Counted from the first letter of the stretch, positions 8,749 through 19,792 are shown. The stretch: DNA of 64,000 bases from Candidatus Riflebacteria bacterium HGW-Riflebacteria-2 (GCA_002839435.1 PGYA01000005.1:44528-108527); one strand, 5' to 3'. Made by a program: numbers and translations. Notes: generated from the letters alone by a model not told the origin.

Positions 8749-11016
8749 TCAGCTTAACCCCCAAATTCTTCTCAAATACCATTCTACCATAGGCAGCAGC
8801 AGAAGAATAATCAGCAGTAGCCAGCTGTCGCGCAGATCAACGCTTTTGCTTTCGAGTTTTTGACCGGGCTCGGCGTCGATGGCGGCAATTATTTTTGCGG
8901 CCTGGTCGATGGTGGCGAATACACCGCCGGTGTCGCTGGCCAGCTGTGTCATCAGGCTCGTTTTCACCACGGGTTCGTCAAATTCGGCTGTCGACATTTC
9001 AATGAGAATTTCACTTTTGGCGCGACCAAGCTCGCGGCCCTGGTAGCGTGCTTCGGCTTCCAATCGGTGCAGACCTCTGAATGCCGGCACAAAAGCGGTT
9101 TCGTAACAGCCCTTGTCCGAAGTTTCGATACAGGGCAGACTGGTGCTGCCGTCGCGCTCGTCGGTGATGGTCAAGCTGACCTGGGCATTGGTCTGTAGCT
9201 CGTTTTTGCTGTTCAGCACCCAGACTTTGACATTGTTGCCCTGTCCGACATAACCTCGTGACGAAGCGAGTTCGATGCTGACCTGGGCGTCTTCTCGACG
9301 GTTTGCCAACCATTTGCACATGTTGACAATGAGTGCCGAATATGGCGAAAAGCCGCGGTCAGTTGGCACCAGTCTGAAACCTGACGGCCACAGCGGGCCA
9401 CCGCTTATCAGTACAACATTACCAAGACCAGCGCGCGCTCTGATCATGAATGGCAACTGATTAGAGTTGCTGCGAACGGTTGAACTGATGAGAACTTCGC
9501 TGCCCGGCTTGAGCCCGGCGTATTCATAGACACCTTCGAATTTTGGCAGTGTCGCGAAGAATTCGACGTTCTGTATCGGATCATCGGTCAGGCGCAGGAA
9601 ATTGTATGGCGTTTCACTCGACGGCAGAACCAGGTTGCCGGGCGTGCCACGCCAGCCTTCGCTGCTGGTTAGAACTGGCAGCAACTGTTCGATCTGAGTT
9701 CCCTGATAACCAAGTTCGGCGAAACCCTTGGACGAAGGCAGCAGCAAAAGCCCGAGAGTGCCGGCTTCGACGCGGCGAACGATTTCTGTTTCAATCGGTT
9801 TGAGCATGTCATAATCTGCTGCGCTGAGAATGAGAACATCAGCGAGTTTAAGGTCTTCACTCAGGTCCGGGTTGCTTACTGCTTTTTCCGGTTTGAGGTC
9901 GCGGGCGCAGACCCAGCGGTTGTCGCGCAATCTCGCCCAGTGGACAGTTCTGGCGTTAGGGTCAGTCAGCAAAGCATTGCCGATGAATTTCATATCCCAT
10001 GACAGACGGCCGCTCAAAGCAATTATATTGAGACGTTCGCGCACCACTTTGAGCAGAAAGCCGGTCTGGTTGTTTTCGCTGGTCAACTCATTTTCGAGTG
10101 TCGGAATATCAAGTTCGAATCTGAAACTGCCCTCTTCTTCGCAGGGGATATTGAAGGCAAACCCGGCTTTCTCATTGCCTGAAGCAAAATCGGCAGTTGC
10201 CGACGTAAAAAATTCGCCGTTGCGGCGCACGGTTACTGTAACCGAACTGGTAGCGACACGGTGCAGACTGACTTCACCGCGCACGCGTACGCTTGAATTG
10301 AGGTAGCCCTGGGCTGGCGGTCTGGTGAGGTGCAAAGCCATATCGGCGCTTTCACCTTCCTGCCCGGGTGCGATAAAATGCACCGGAGTGCGCAGGTTGG
10401 CAAGCGCCATGGCCGGGTTGTCGCCAGTAGTGCTGACGCCGTCGCTGAGCATGATGATGCCGAGAAGACTGCCTTCACCGAGATTGCCGACGACATTGCG
10501 GGCGGCATTGCTGATATCGGTCTGGTTGCCGTCGGGGCTGAAGTTGAACTGCTCGACTTCCTGACGTGAAACAGGCGAAACGTTGTCGGCAAAGCTGAAT
10601 ACTTCTGGGTATATGCCGGTTTTGTCGGCAAGTTTACCGATGAATCCGCTGTCAAAAAGTTTTTTAACCTGATCGAGACGTGACACCTCTTTGTGCTTTA
10701 TGCTCATGCTGCGGGAAGTATCGACCATTACCGCGAGCCGATTGCGTTGTGGCACCAGTCCTGATACAACTAGAACCGGGCCGCACATCAGAAATGCCAG
10801 CAGAATAACCCAGACTACTCTTATGGTCAGCAGTTGCCGGCGCATTTTGTCGCTGATGTTTTTGCCTTCGCAGCGGTAAACCCACCATGAAACAGGAACC
10901 AGAGCGATCAGCAGCAACACCAGACCGGCCCAACCCCAGGCAAGTGCCAGGGCTGAAGATTCAATGTCGCGAATCGGATTGAGGTTATAACCGAAGAGTC
11001 TTAGCAGGCTGTACAT
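8749..11016 (-). CDS. Membrane-anchored VWA protein with amidotransferase-like insert
   Basis: A 755-residue protein. Two membrane segments lie at about residues 25-45 and 65-85, followed by a von Willebrand A domain whose MIDAS starts as VMVDTSRSMS (DxSxS) and includes IIMLSDGVSTTGD. The central part (LADVLILSAADYD and TLGLLLLPSSKGF) looks like a glutamine-amidotransferase-like fold. A final hydrophobic helix (WLLLIILLLLPMVEW) anchors the C-terminus, followed by only a short tail. This is the standard plan of the second VWA protein in Bat-type operons: a periplasmic metal-dependent adhesion module held by membrane helices. It lies three bases after the BatA-type gene. The ligand is unknown. 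Confidence 0.8.
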   Translation of the reverse strand: MYSLLRLFGYNLNPIRDIESSALALAWGWAGLVLLLIALVPVSWWVYRCEGKNISDKMRRQLLTIRVVWVILLAFLMCGPVLVVSGLVPQRNRLAVMVDTSRSMSIKHKEVSRLDQVKKLFDSGFIGKLADKTGIYPEVFSFADNVSPVSRQEVEQFNFSPDGNQTDISNAARNVVGNLGEGSLLGIIMLSDGVSTTGDNPAMALANLRTPVHFIAPGQEGESADMALHLTRPPAQGYLNSSVRVRGEVSLHRVATSSVTVTVRRNGEFFTSATADFASGNEKAGFAFNIPCEEEGSFRFELDIPTLENELTSENNQTGFLLKVVRERLNIIALSGRLSWDMKFIGNALLTDPNARTVHWARLRDNRWVCARDLKPEKAVSNPDLSEDLKLADVLILSAADYDMLKPIETEIVRRVEAGTLGLLLLPSSKGFAELGYQGTQIEQLLPVLTSSEGWRGTPGNLVLPSSETPYNFLRLTDDPIQNVEFFATLPKFEGVYEYAGLKPGSEVLISSTVRSNSNQLPFMIRARAGLGNVVLISGGPLWPSGFRLVPTDRGFSPYSALIVNMCKWLANRREDAQVSIELASSRGYVGQGNNVKVWVLNSKNELQTNAQVSLTITDERDGSTSLPCIETSDKGCYETAFVPAFRGLHRLEAEARYQGRELGRAKSEILIEMSTAEFDEPVVKTSLMTQLASDTGGVFATIDQAAKIIAAIDAEPGQKLESKSVDLRDSWLLLIILLLLPMVEWYLRRIWGLS

Positions 11017-11018
11017 GT

Positions 11019-13157
11019 TTATTCAATCCTCCTGGCGGTAGGAAGATTGGCGAACCAGCTTTCGATAACCGCGAGCAGCAGTAATGCCAGCAGGGCGGCG
11101 CCGCTGAGGTCATAGCCATCACGCAGCAGCGAGACTTTTTCTTTGACGCTGCGGCCGCGGCCAGGCTCGTGTGCGAGCGGAATGAAGCGCGGAATGCGGC
11201 GAAGATTGATGCGTTCTAGTTTACTTTCTTCTGGTGGTGGATTGACCGCAAAAGCGCTGAGCGTGCGTTTGCCAGCGTCACTGAGAATCTTGTAATAACC
11301 GGTCTGGTCGGTATCGCGTGTGGTGAAGTGCACCAGTCCCTGCGCGCCGGTCTGGGCGGCAAGTTTGAGTTGACTGCCATCTGGCTGTTTTAGCAGCATT
11401 TCGCGGGCATCGTCGCCGGTTACTGTCGCTGAGACTGGCATTCCCGGTCTAATCGAGCTTATCGCCAGTTCGTTGGCGGTGATCATGGCAATAAGTGTCT
11501 GGTGCAGGAACGGCAGCCAGGTTGGGCGCACCGGCCAGTTTGTCCAGGAGGTATCAGCCGAGAAGGTAACCAGCATAGATCGCCCGCGCCCGCGTTTTTC
11601 TTCTACAATACCGGGTAGTCCATGGCTCATGCGTGTCAGCAAAAGCGCTGTCGGGTTCGGACGTACCTGAAAAAACTCAAAAATCTGTGCTCGGCCCGGG
11701 TCGCCGGAGCCATCCCGGGCAAAAACACTGAAAGCTGGATGTCCGATATCAATGTCGGTCATCTGGTAACCTACGTTTTTGCTGACCGCGTTGCCGACCC
11801 GCTTGTATATTCTCGCTGGCAGCAGGTAAGCGCCGCCAAGGTCATCGATGAGATGCTTGTTATACCATTCCGGCTCGACGCGGTTACCCAAAAAAGTAAT
11901 CAGGTTGCCGCCAGCCATGAGGTAATCAGACAGGCGCTTGATAAGTTCGGGCTCAAGGTGTCGCTGGTTGATCAGGCCGACAACCGCGTAGTTCTTAAGG
12001 TCGATACCTCTTGCCTCAACCGCACTGCGGGACTCGACGGCAAAATTGTTGTCTTTGTTGCGATTGAGAGGATTCAGCGCGAAGCGCACAAAAATGTCTT
12101 CGCGATTTTCCGGCTGGCCCGGCAATGAGTCTGGTTTGATCAGCAATACGCGGCATGGTTCGAATACCCGCACGGCGAGGTGTCGCTGATCATCAAAAGG
12201 CATGGCATCGTTTTGAATTGCTGCGGTAACCTGATTCATGCCAGTTACGTTGAAATTCGCCATAATTCGTGTATCTTTTACCGCGTTAGCCTCGATTTCT
12301 ACCTCTTCTTCGAGCTTGCGCTCGCCATTGATAGAAATTGTTACGCGCGCCTTGCGACTGCGTTGTGAATGATTGGCCAGAGTCACCTTGAGTGGAACCT
12401 GGCGCCCGCTCATGATTACCGGTGCTTCTGCTTCGAGGCCAGTTACCGCCATGTTGTCAGGCGCTGTATCGCCAACGGGAACCATTACCAGATCAATTCC
12501 CTGCTCTACTTTTGCCAGATCGTATTTTTCGATAAATGGTTGCCAGGACGATTCGGTCATGTCGGTAATGACGTAAATAACCCGTCGATAGGTTTTGAGT
12601 GGTGCCAGCAGCTTGAGCGCCGGCAGAATCGATGAGGCCATGTTGGTGCCAGCCATGCTGAGTGGCACGTTGCTGATGCTTTTTTTGAGAGTTTCCTGAT
12701 CCCAGGTCAGTTGCGGAAAAATCAGGCGGCCAGGGTCATTGATAAGTCCGACTGTCGCCCGGTCGCCGGGCTGCATCTGGTCGAGAATATCGAGAGCACG
12801 CGCTCTGGCGGTATTGAAAACCGATATGCCCTGATGTGTGCAGCCCATCGACATCGAGTTGTCGAGTAGAACCACGAAAGCAGCTGGTGTGTCGGAAGAG
12901 TTGCTGGCGCTGGCACTCTGCCCGAGAAATGGTTTTGCCAGTGCCATTACCACCAGGATGATGGCGATAATGCGCAGAGCCATCAGCAGAAGATTGCGTA
13001 TCTTTTTGCGGCGCGCCACGAATTCGACTGAAAGCCTTATCAGGCGCAGACTGGGAAAATCTTTTCTGACCGGAGTTTTGCGATAATAAAGGTGAAGATA
13101 TATCGGCACCGCGATGCCGAGAATACCGAGCAGAAACCATGGGCTGGCGAATGTCAT
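11019..13157 (-). CDS. BatA-type membrane protein with VWA domain
   Basis: A 712-residue protein that starts with the BatA N-terminal pair of membrane helices (FASPWFLLGILGIAVPIYLH and LLLMALRIIAIILVVMALA). A VWA domain follows with VVLLDNSMSMG as the MIDAS and VIYVITDMTESSW as the second metal-binding strand. A later region (YLMAGGNLITFLGN) resembles a glutamine-amidotransferase-like fold, and a C-terminal helix (AALLALLLLAVIESW) anchors the protein. In characterised Bat operons such proteins form large periplasmic complexes loaded or remodelled by the MoxR ATPase. It follows the DUF58 gene by four bases. Confidence 0.87.
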   Translation of the reverse strand: MTFASPWFLLGILGIAVPIYLHLYYRKTPVRKDFPSLRLIRLSVEFVARRKKIRNLLLMALRIIAIILVVMALAKPFLGQSASASNSSDTPAAFVVLLDNSMSMGCTHQGISVFNTARARALDILDQMQPGDRATVGLINDPGRLIFPQLTWDQETLKKSISNVPLSMAGTNMASSILPALKLLAPLKTYRRVIYVITDMTESSWQPFIEKYDLAKVEQGIDLVMVPVGDTAPDNMAVTGLEAEAPVIMSGRQVPLKVTLANHSQRSRKARVTISINGERKLEEEVEIEANAVKDTRIMANFNVTGMNQVTAAIQNDAMPFDDQRHLAVRVFEPCRVLLIKPDSLPGQPENREDIFVRFALNPLNRNKDNNFAVESRSAVEARGIDLKNYAVVGLINQRHLEPELIKRLSDYLMAGGNLITFLGNRVEPEWYNKHLIDDLGGAYLLPARIYKRVGNAVSKNVGYQMTDIDIGHPAFSVFARDGSGDPGRAQIFEFFQVRPNPTALLLTRMSHGLPGIVEEKRGRGRSMLVTFSADTSWTNWPVRPTWLPFLHQTLIAMITANELAISSIRPGMPVSATVTGDDAREMLLKQPDGSQLKLAAQTGAQGLVHFTTRDTDQTGYYKILSDAGKRTLSAFAVNPPPEESKLERINLRRIPRFIPLAHEPGRGRSVKEKVSLLRDGYDLSGAALLALLLLAVIESWFANLPTARRIE

Positions 13158-13161
13158 ATTT

Positions 13162-14073
13162 TTACCTCGCGCTCACGGCCTGACGGCGGGAGAAGAAGCT
13201 GCGCAGGTTCGCTTCGAGCGGCATCGATGTATCGGCGATCAGGTAATCTATGCCGGATTTGCGCAGGGCTGACTTGAAAGTGTTCATCAGATGCTTAACC
13301 CTTCGCAGGTATTCAGTGCGCAGTTGAAAAGCATCAGTGACTATCTCGGATTCATCTTCTAGATCGTGAAAAATTGTGGTGTCGTCAAACGGAAAGCTGA
13401 TTTCGTCGCGGTCGAGAACGTGAAAGAGCACTATCTCATGGCGACGGGTTCGCAATTGGCGCAGCTTTTGAATGATAACTTCGGCGTTATCCATCAGGTC
13501 AGAGAATAGAATGAAGATTCCGCGCTTTTTCATACTCTGGCCAACCAGATCGAGGCTGGCGCCGATATTGGTGACTTCGCTGGCTTTGGTCGCTTCGAGT
13601 TCGTTGCAGACAGCCTTGAGGTGTGCCATGCCGGTGCGTGGCCTGATCATGCGACGCAGGCCGTTGGCAAAAGTGACCAGGCCAACTGAATCCTGCTGTT
13701 TGAGCATGAGATAGGCGAGCGATGCCGCCAGCGTCGAAGCATAATCGATTTTGCTCATGCTGCCCTGGCCCTTATATGACATGGATCCGCTGGTATCCAT
13801 AACCAGGTAGCCTGACAGGTTGGTTTCTTCTTCGTGTTCCTTGATATAGAACTTGTCGGTGCGGCCGTAGACTTTCCAGTCGATGTCTTTTAGCGGGTCG
13901 CCGGGCACATACTGACGGTATTCAGAAAACTCGACATTGAAGCCTTTAAACGGGCTTTTGTGCAAGCCTTCGACCATGCCCTCGACCACCGTGCGGGCAC
14001 GGATTTCCATTGAGGAAAGCGCTGCCAGCAGCTTCGGGTCAAGAAATCGCGATAATCTTCGGGTTTTCTCCAT
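13162..14073 (-). CDS. DUF58 domain protein
   Basis: A 303-residue cytoplasmic protein without a signal peptide. The DUF58 signature is clear: SPFKGFNVEFSEYRQYVPGD, then DIDWKVYGRTDKFYIKEHEE, then a VWA-like start VMDTSGSMSYKG. DUF58 proteins are the usual partners of MoxR ATPases and probably carry MIDAS-dependent interactions between the ATPase and membrane VWA proteins. The gene is 43 bases downstream of the MoxR gene and four bases upstream of the BatA gene, so it bridges the cytosolic and membrane parts of the operon. The length is normal for the family. Confidence 0.9.
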   Translation of the reverse strand: MEKTRRLSRFLDPKLLAALSSMEIRARTVVEGMVEGLHKSPFKGFNVEFSEYRQYVPGDPLKDIDWKVYGRTDKFYIKEHEEETNLSGYLVMDTSGSMSYKGQGSMSKIDYASTLAASLAYLMLKQQDSVGLVTFANGLRRMIRPRTGMAHLKAVCNELEATKASEVTNIGASLDLVGQSMKKRGIFILFSDLMDNAEVIIQKLRQLRTRRHEIVLFHVLDRDEISFPFDDTTIFHDLEDESEIVTDAFQLRTEYLRRVKHLMNTFKSALRKSGIDYLIADTSMPLEANLRSFFSRRQAVSAR

Positions 14074-14116
14074 GATAACCTTTGCACATGCGGGCAGTCA
14101 GCACCCGCTCAAAATA

Positions 14117-15157
<1,041 letters not shown>

Positions 15158-15442
15158 CTCTTGCTACCTCCTGCTTTAACGCGGTCAAACTTAACACGAA
15201 TTCCCCCTCTGTACAAGAAGCAATTTTCCAGTGGTTTTCAACTGCTCGTTGAGTTCGCGGGGATTTCCTTGAGCATAATGCCGGAGCGCCGACGACTAAC
15301 GTAAGACGATTGTAAATCAGCGCAATTTTGCCTTGACGCAGCTGTTTAAAATTTGCCGCGAATGGTATAAAATAATCTTGTAGTTACTGCCTGTACTAGA
15401 TATATCCTGCCTTTTAAAGACTCTGTGAGAGGGTTAATCGTC

Positions 15443-17398
15443 ATGATGACACTTCATTCTTTTTATGACAGGGAAAACGCCCGCCGCTGCCTACTGACCA
15501 CCGCCGCCTTTTTAATGCTGCTGATGCTCTTTCTCATGCCGGTACCGGTGTTGGCCGAAAAAGCACCGCTGTCCGGAAAAACTGCCGCCAATCTTTTGCT
15601 GCAACGCATGAAAGAGCTGGTGCGGCCAATATTGGAAGAGGTTCCTACATTCTGCTACCGGATCAAAGCGACCCTGCAGACGCCAGCCGAACTCAACCAA
15701 CCACGCGTCGAAGATAGCGCAACTGACACCAGCCAGGCCAGTCTGACTCTGTTCAGGAAGGAGAATATTGAATGGGGAATCGTCCTCACCAGCCCCTGGA
15801 AAAACGTCGCTATTCACTGGACAGCATCGAAAACGGCATTGATTCTTCCCGATGCCCGCATTTGTTTCAGCGGCCAGGGCGAACTGCCACCGGATTCCGA
15901 TACTCTTGCCCCGGCTGGTTTTGTTGCCCGCTTTGTTACTGCAGCAACTTCGCTTCACAGTTTTATGGCCTTGATGAACGAACAGTCGTTCGATTTCGCA
16001 ATCAATCAGTTGCTGCTGCCTCATCTCAAGGAACTGCCGGCGTGCGCTGAAAATTCTGACGAGATTGTTTATCGACTCTCCGACGGTCTCAAGCTGGCCT
16101 TCAACCCATCCGGAAAACCTGCAGTTTCTCTGGAAGCTACTGAAGGACTGCGCGACATCTACCGACTCAAGTATTTCGAAATCTCATTTGAAACTGCTGT
16201 GTTAGATGCAATACCGGCTTCATGGACTCTCTCAGCCGAAGTTGCCGAAACCGAAGTGTCACGGACTGACCTGGAAAAGATGATTTTCCGAGGACTAAAG
16301 CGAATTCTGTCGATCAAACTGCCGGGCGTTCATAGAAGGCTCGAAGCTCGAAAAGTCGCTAACGGTGAACTGCGCCATCATCATGGCCAGACCCTTGTCC
16401 TGCTTTCAGGCACCCCGGAACAGATGGGTTACGCACACGCAACTCTTCTGCAGCCCTGGATGGTTCTGCTGGCCGATTCTACCATTTATCTTGTCGGTCT
16501 GGTCGAAACGGTTAAAAAGGCACGGTGGTTCATCGATGATCTCGAAGATGCTTGGAAACGCGTGTCTCCACACATCCCCGAACGCTACCATCGTGAAATG
16601 GAAGCAATGGCTTCCGCCAGTTCCCATATTTCGCTGCGCGAAGTGAGGCTGAGCAACGTTTTTCCTGAGTATTTCCATTGTTCGGGATTCGCGATTTTTG
16701 GCAGCGCAACTGCTGACGGCACACTCTATCACGGCCGCGTGCTCGACTATATGACAGAAATTGGCCTGCAGGATTGTGCGGTTGCTTTTGTCATCAAGCC
16801 GCAGGCCGGTCGCGCTTTTTTCAACCCCGGCTTTGCCGGTTTTGTTGGTGCTGTCGGCGGTATGAACGCAAGCCAGGTTTCGGTTGGCGAAATGGGCGGT
16901 CGTGGGCGCTTCCTCTGGGATGGAGTGCCAATGTCGTTCATGGTGCGCCGCGCTCTCGAAGAATGTGACACTCTGCAGCAGGTAAAGGATCTCTGGGCCA
17001 ATAACCCGCGTACCTGCGAGTATTTTTATGTGTTAGCGGATGCCAAGATTCCTGACGCGGTCGGGTTATACGCGACGCCTGACCAGTTGACATTCCTCGC
17101 TGCCGGCGAACAGCACGAATTTCTCGGCGAAGGTATTCCCGATACGGTGGTCATGTCGGCCGGCAATCGTCTGCGCCATCTCCGACGGCTTGTTCAGGAT
17201 GGCCATGGCACTTTTGTTGCGACTTCTTCCTTACGCCTCATGGATCGGCCGGTAGCTATGCGCAGCAACCTGCACAACATTCTGTTTATACCCGCTCACC
17301 AGGAAGCTTACGTCGCTATTGCCTCGCCATTTGCGCCGGCCGCCGAACAGGATTACGTCTTCTACGAAGTGAAAGAGCTGCTCTCAGAATCCCCTTGA
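15443..17398 (+). CDS. Secreted C45-type autoproteolytic hydrolase/acyltransferase with extra N-terminal domain
   Basis: The ORF track starts at a GTG at 15425, but an AGAGGG ribosome site sits between that codon and the ATG at 15443, so I choose 15443 (651 residues). A signal peptide (LTTAAFLMLLMLFLMPVPVLA) precedes about 290 residues I do not recognise. From about residue 310 the protein matches the C45 / acyl-CoA:6-aminopenicillanate acyltransferase family: GTPEQMGYAHATLLQPW, the nucleophile-context HCSGFAIFG (Cys at about 413), LYHGRVLDYM, FAGFVGAVGGMN and MVRRALEECDTLQQV. Members of this Ntn-hydrolase family self-cleave before the Cys and act on amide bonds; the substrate here is unknown. 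An extended -10 motif, TGGTATAAAAT, lies near 15363. The gene converges on the caspase-like gene with only two bases between stops. Confidence 0.8.
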   Translation: MMTLHSFYDRENARRCLLTTAAFLMLLMLFLMPVPVLAEKAPLSGKTAANLLLQRMKELVRPILEEVPTFCYRIKATLQTPAELNQPRVEDSATDTSQASLTLFRKENIEWGIVLTSPWKNVAIHWTASKTALILPDARICFSGQGELPPDSDTLAPAGFVARFVTAATSLHSFMALMNEQSFDFAINQLLLPHLKELPACAENSDEIVYRLSDGLKLAFNPSGKPAVSLEATEGLRDIYRLKYFEISFETAVLDAIPASWTLSAEVAETEVSRTDLEKMIFRGLKRILSIKLPGVHRRLEARKVANGELRHHHGQTLVLLSGTPEQMGYAHATLLQPWMVLLADSTIYLVGLVETVKKARWFIDDLEDAWKRVSPHIPERYHREMEAMASASSHISLREVRLSNVFPEYFHCSGFAIFGSATADGTLYHGRVLDYMTEIGLQDCAVAFVIKPQAGRAFFNPGFAGFVGAVGGMNASQVSVGEMGGRGRFLWDGVPMSFMVRRALEECDTLQQVKDLWANNPRTCEYFYVLADAKIPDAVGLYATPDQLTFLAAGEQHEFLGEGIPDTVVMSAGNRLRHLRRLVQDGHGTFVATSSLRLMDRPVAMRSNLHNILFIPAHQEAYVAIASPFAPAAEQDYVFYEVKELLSESP

Positions 17399-17400
17399 AG

Positions 17401-18567
17401 CTAGCTGCGATCTCTGATGCGGTCGAAGGCGACCCATTCGTTCCAGACTTCTTCGTGGTCGTCGTAGCGGATATAATGAAAGCTGCCTTCCTTCTTCAGA
17501 ACCCGGGCGGGATACCACTCGTTTTCCCATTCGACCTCAATTTTGCTGCCGACGCTCCAGGTTTTCCAGCTGATCGGCTTGAGATTTGCGTAATCTCGCC
17601 ACACGTCAGGCTCTCCATCCAGACTGACATAGCTGATTTTGCACGCTTTGCCGTTCTGATCAATGATTCTGACCTTGTATTCTTCGCCATCGTCCGTTGC
17701 GATCATGTATTTGCCAAGAGATGGCTTATTTTTCCCGATTGCGGCCTTGAGTCTTGTCAGCACAAATTTGGCAGGAAAGCGCGGTGTCAGATGATAATTC
17801 GCCAGCTGCATTTCGGCGTATGCCATGTTGTGGGCGATATAATCGGCGGCAGCTGACGCGGTAATCTCAAGATTGTCAATTTTCATCAGTGGAGTGCCAT
17901 TGAGAATCTCATTGAGCGACTTCGTAAAGGTCCATTCGCCGGTCGATTCGTTGGCGGCTGTGGCCGAACTCAGCACCATCGTGTTGATAGCGGCAGTGCC
18001 AAGGGTGTCGGCAACCCGGTTGAGATTGCCTGAATAACAGCAATCAGCCGTAAGGATGACCTGTTTCCCTTTGAACTTGCTTTTGAGCGTTTTTGCCATT
18101 TCACTTAGGCTGAAGCTGCTCTGGCCGAGACTTTCAGTGTTGCAGTCGTAATTGAGAAAGAAAGTTTCCGAGCCATCCTCTGATTTTTCGCCATGTCCGG
18201 TGTAATAGAACATGAAGGTTGATCTTTCGTTACTCAGCGCCAGCAGTTTCTCTAGAGATCGCCTGATTGCCGCCAGTGTTGCTTTTTTGTCTTTGAGAAA
18301 AACGATGTTTTCCGCCGGCACACCGCGCTGGCGAAGAATGCCGTAGAGTTTCTGGTCGTAGCGGTTTTCGGCGGTATAAGTGGCAAGCGAGGTGTCCTGC
18401 CAGGTCAGCACGCCGACCATCATCACGAGAGTTTCACCGGGTTGCCAGCTGATTTCTGTTGCCGGCCGGGTGTCATTCGCAGCAGCTTCAGCGGCGTAAC
18501 AAAGGGTGGCAAGACTGCCGGCAAAGAGCACAAGAGCACAGATGATGACTTTGCTGAGTCTGTTCAT
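17401..18567 (-). CDS. Exported metacaspase-like (C14) protease with C-terminal Tudor-like domain
   Basis: A 388-residue protein. After a signal peptide (VIICALVLFAGSLATLCYAA) comes a caspase fold. The catalytic His lies in MFYYTGHGEKSEDG (H125) and the nucleophile in LTADCCYSGN (C176 or C177, the second being the expected one). The last 60 residues (VGSKIEVEWENEWYPARVLK and YDDHEEVWNEWV) have the W/Y-rich pattern of a small SH3-like Tudor or agenet barrel. Bacterial caspase-like proteases cut after basic residues or act in regulated proteolysis. An exported one with a Tudor-like tail is unusual. It follows the lipase gene by 55 bases on the same strand. Catalysis and fold are well supported; the substrate is unknown. 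Confidence 0.82.
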   Translation of the reverse strand: MNRLSKVIICALVLFAGSLATLCYAAEAAANDTRPATEISWQPGETLVMMVGVLTWQDTSLATYTAENRYDQKLYGILRQRGVPAENIVFLKDKKATLAAIRRSLEKLLALSNERSTFMFYYTGHGEKSEDGSETFFLNYDCNTESLGQSSFSLSEMAKTLKSKFKGKQVILTADCCYSGNLNRVADTLGTAAINTMVLSSATAANESTGEWTFTKSLNEILNGTPLMKIDNLEITASAAADYIAHNMAYAEMQLANYHLTPRFPAKFVLTRLKAAIGKNKPSLGKYMIATDDGEEYKVRIIDQNGKACKISYVSLDGEPDVWRDYANLKPISWKTWSVGSKIEVEWENEWYPARVLKKEGSFHYIRYDDHEEVWNEWVAFDRIRDRS

Positions 18568-18622
18568 GAATTATTTCTTTCCAGGCGAAAACTGAAAATT
18601 CAGACAGGCCGGACAGCTCCAG

Positions 18623-19681
18623 TCATTTGCCTGTGCTCTCTTCAGCGGTCTGTTCGGCGCCGTTGAATTGACGTTCAAGCTCGGCATCGGCGATGCCGGC
18701 ATCGTTTACAAGGCCTGGTGGCGCAGGAACAACCGCTTTCAGGTCGAGGGGAAGCAGGTCGTAGATTTTCTGCAGATACATGCCGGGAGCGTGACTGCGG
18801 GCCTTGCCGGGGCCGCGCATTTCGCCGTCGGCCAGAACCAGGCGGCCATCAGCATAAATGTTGTTGGGCGGCGCGCAGTGTTGAAATTTCATGACCTTGA
18901 ATGGCAACTTGCTGACAAGGTCGTTATCGAAAACCCAGCGCTGCATATCAGGAAATCGTTTTTTGAAAGCTTTTACAAAATCATCATTACCGATGCGTGG
19001 TCCGGCGTAAGTGTAAATGCCCTGAACGCTGATGCCATCGTCGGCAAGTCGGCTGGCGGCCAGCGGCGCAATGCCGGCTCCCAGGCTGTGCCCGGTGATC
19101 CAGAGGCGCTTGGGTGTGCCTGCCATGTGGCTGTCTACGTATTTTTTGAGGTCATCGTAGGCGACTTCCATGGCGTTGTAAAGGCCGCGATGCACTTTGA
19201 CACCCCAGCCCCACCAGAGAATGCGCTTTTTAAAAAAGTTTAAGTCGGTCAGTAACCAGTCATAGGCGAATCTGGTTGGACTGAACTTTTTGTTTTTGCT
19301 GCTTTCTGAACCTCTGAAAGCGACTATTACCAGTTTGTCGTTCGACATGACGACAGCCTGGGTGTCGGCAGTTTTTGCGCGAATGTCGATAAAATCAAAG
19401 CGGTCAATGCCAAGCGGCTCGAATATTTCCCTGAATCGCTTTTTGAATTCAAGGAAATTTGCGACATCTATGCGGTTTTCGTAGGTATTATGGGCGGCAT
19501 ACATGAGCAGATAAGCGTTCGCCAGGCTGTGCCCGACCACTTTTTCCTCAAAAACCCGGCTGTAACAATCTTTTCCCTGAACTGGCTGCGCCGTAACAGT
19601 TGCGCTGAAAAACAGTCCCAAGGCGAAACTCAATACTAGAAACCTGTACCAGACTTTGCTGAAACTATGTTTTGTTATCAT
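18623..19681 (-). CDS. Secreted class 3 lipase family protein
   Basis: The ORF track begins at 19765, but the first convincing signal peptide starts at the in-frame ATG at 19681 (MITKHSFSKVWYRFLVLSFA), giving 352 residues. An alpha/beta-hydrolase core is clear: LVIVAFRGSESS (oxyanion region), LWITGHSLGAGIAPLAASRL (nucleophile elbow GHSLG), FDNDLVSKLPF (acid) and a His in SHAPGMYLQKIY. These are the features of fungal-type class 3 lipases, which hydrolyse acylglycerols. The C-terminal 40 residues are Ala/Glu-rich and probably disordered. It lies between a thioredoxin-fold gene and a caspase-like gene on the same strand. Substrate and surface location are inferred. Confidence 0.85.
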   Translation of the reverse strand: MITKHSFSKVWYRFLVLSFALGLFFSATVTAQPVQGKDCYSRVFEEKVVGHSLANAYLLMYAAHNTYENRIDVANFLEFKKRFREIFEPLGIDRFDFIDIRAKTADTQAVVMSNDKLVIVAFRGSESSKNKKFSPTRFAYDWLLTDLNFFKKRILWWGWGVKVHRGLYNAMEVAYDDLKKYVDSHMAGTPKRLWITGHSLGAGIAPLAASRLADDGISVQGIYTYAGPRIGNDDFVKAFKKRFPDMQRWVFDNDLVSKLPFKVMKFQHCAPPNNIYADGRLVLADGEMRGPGKARSHAPGMYLQKIYDLLPLDLKAVVPAPPGLVNDAGIADAELERQFNGAEQTAEESTGK

Positions 19682-19792
19682 CTTGTTGTTTATATCTCCA
19701 CCCAACAAGTATAACCACTGTGCTGCCCGGTAGCAAGTCAATAATAGAGCAGATTTACGCAGCAAAAAATTGTAAAGTCCTTATTATTGCGT

